DNA from: AL-N1 sp039178835
Lineage (GTDB): Bacteria; Chloroflexota; Chloroflexia; Chloroflexales; Roseiflexaceae
Length of the DNA: 15,766 nucleotides
Assembly: GCA_039178835.1 (NCBI GenBank)
Contig: JBCDFA010000163.1
Coordinates: 1 to 15,766 of the forward strand
Direction of reading: 5' to 3'
The notes beneath the pieces were generated by a model. The model did no database searches, had not been told where the DNA came from, and was given only the letters and a program-made list of their open reading frames with translations. Positions 15,271-15,766 of the stretch are shown piece by piece; within the stretch, counting starts at the first letter, position 1, and each line of letters starts with the position of its first letter. Position numbers and translations under genes: made by a program.

Positions 15271-15766
15271 TTATTGGGGATCATATCCGGGCATGTCAGG
15301 TACGTAGGAACTGGTTGTACCTTGTTGGGCAACTGTCTGACCAAGTGCATGGCCCATAATACAGTAAGCATAAAAAGCTGTGAATATCATGCCGATACCA
15401 CAAGCAATGATACCTAAACTACCAACGATACCTGCCAGGAAAACGATAAGCAAAAGCATGAACCATGGTTTGGGATTACTACGGACAGTTGAGATGACTT
15501 CACCTATTTTGAGAGCTTCGCTCAAGTTATCAGTTACGATGTAACGTGCTAGACCAGCATACGCCACTATCGCCGAAGCCAAAGCTACTATGAAGTAAAT
15601 TGGTATCAAGCATAGTGCTAATAATCCTGCTATTGCTTCCCCAGAATCCCCGCCTGCCCCGAGAATCCCTGGGATGCAACTAAACACTATTGCTAGAAGG
15701 ATGTAAGGTATGAAATAAACTAGATTAATAACAAAGGCATAAAGACCTTGTACGATTGTTTCACCG
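15271..15766 (-). CDS. DUF4013 family membrane protein, second paralogue (5' end beyond window)
   Basis: The frame is open to the window edge. The visible 164 residues begin GETIVQGLYAFVINLVYFIP, which aligns with GDTFMRGVHGFVISLVYAIP at residue 63 of the neighbouring protein, so about 62 N-terminal residues are missing. An internal GTG at 15687 could be mistaken for the start. The two proteins share SEALKIGEVISTVRS exactly and nearly the same tail (PDMPGYDPQ here). Hydrophobic segments cover LALCLIPIYFIVALASAIVAYAG and FMLLLIVFLAGIVGSLGIIACGIGMIF. The function of DUF4013 proteins is not established. The arrangement indicates tandem duplication including the terminator. Confidence 0.87.
   Translation of the reverse strand, partial: GETIVQGLYAFVINLVYFIPYILLAIVFSCIPGILGAGGDSGEAIAGLLALCLIPIYFIVALASAIVAYAGLARYIVTDNLSEALKIGEVISTVRSNPKPWFMLLLIVFLAGIVGSLGIIACGIGMIFTAFYAYCIMGHALGQTVAQQGTTSSYVPDMPGYDPQ

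Noticed and set aside
15147..15371. Minus-strand 74-codon open frame between the DUF4013 genes
   Set aside because: It runs through the terminator and the 3' end of the second paralogue in another frame, with no ribosome-binding site or motif.

Overview
The window looks like ordinary chromosomal DNA from a bacterium, most likely a member of the Chloroflexota (Chloroflexus/Herpetosiphon-like). This is an inference from three things: two DUF4013 membrane proteins in tandem, an RND pump paired with a lipoprotein adaptor but no TolC-type gene, and a very large GT-C/YfhO-like membrane protein in a sugar-kinase operon. None of these is diagnostic alone. No phage, transposon or CRISPR array is visible.

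Left edge (1-180): the 3' end of a 5S rRNA, an initiator tRNA-fMet with encoded CCA, and a rho-independent terminator. This is the tail of an rRNA operon. Just downstream (223-643) is a broken terC. Its first ~113 codons are well preserved, but about 100 codons of the middle are missing and the recognisable C-terminus continues in another reading frame. A hairpin with a T-run separates it from a convergent FAD-dependent amine-oxidase/desaturase-type gene (714-2018, minus).

Centre-left (2170-7723): a tight four-gene operon encodes a TIM-barrel sugar isomerase/epimerase, an FGGY sugar kinase, a PPP-type metallophosphoesterase and an 815-residue polytopic membrane protein. Gaps are 10 nt, 10 nt and a 1-nt TAATG overlap. 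The first two suggest catabolism of an unidentified sugar or polyol (isomerise, then phosphorylate). The role of the last two in that pathway is unknown.

Centre-right (7729-13591): an efflux module. A TetR repressor gene diverges from an RND permease and its lipoprotein membrane-fusion partner. A 26-bp imperfect palindrome sits on the pump promoter and is the obvious candidate TetR operator. The permease carries the full AcrB-type proton-relay residues plus a repetitive Ser/Asn/Gly-rich C-terminal tail. The adaptor has an unusually long coiled-coil hairpin built partly from 26-residue repeats. A strong terminator closes the module.

Right edge (13630-15766, minus): a CDP-alcohol phosphatidyltransferase (PgsA-like, phospholipid synthesis) and two tandem DUF4013 membrane-protein paralogues, each followed by a similar terminator hairpin. 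The second is cut by the window edge.

No clearly new multi-gene system is evident. The most interesting points are the decaying terC, the TolC-less RND pump with its oversized adaptor hairpin, the well-defined TetR operator, and the isomerase-kinase-phosphoesterase-membrane protein operon.
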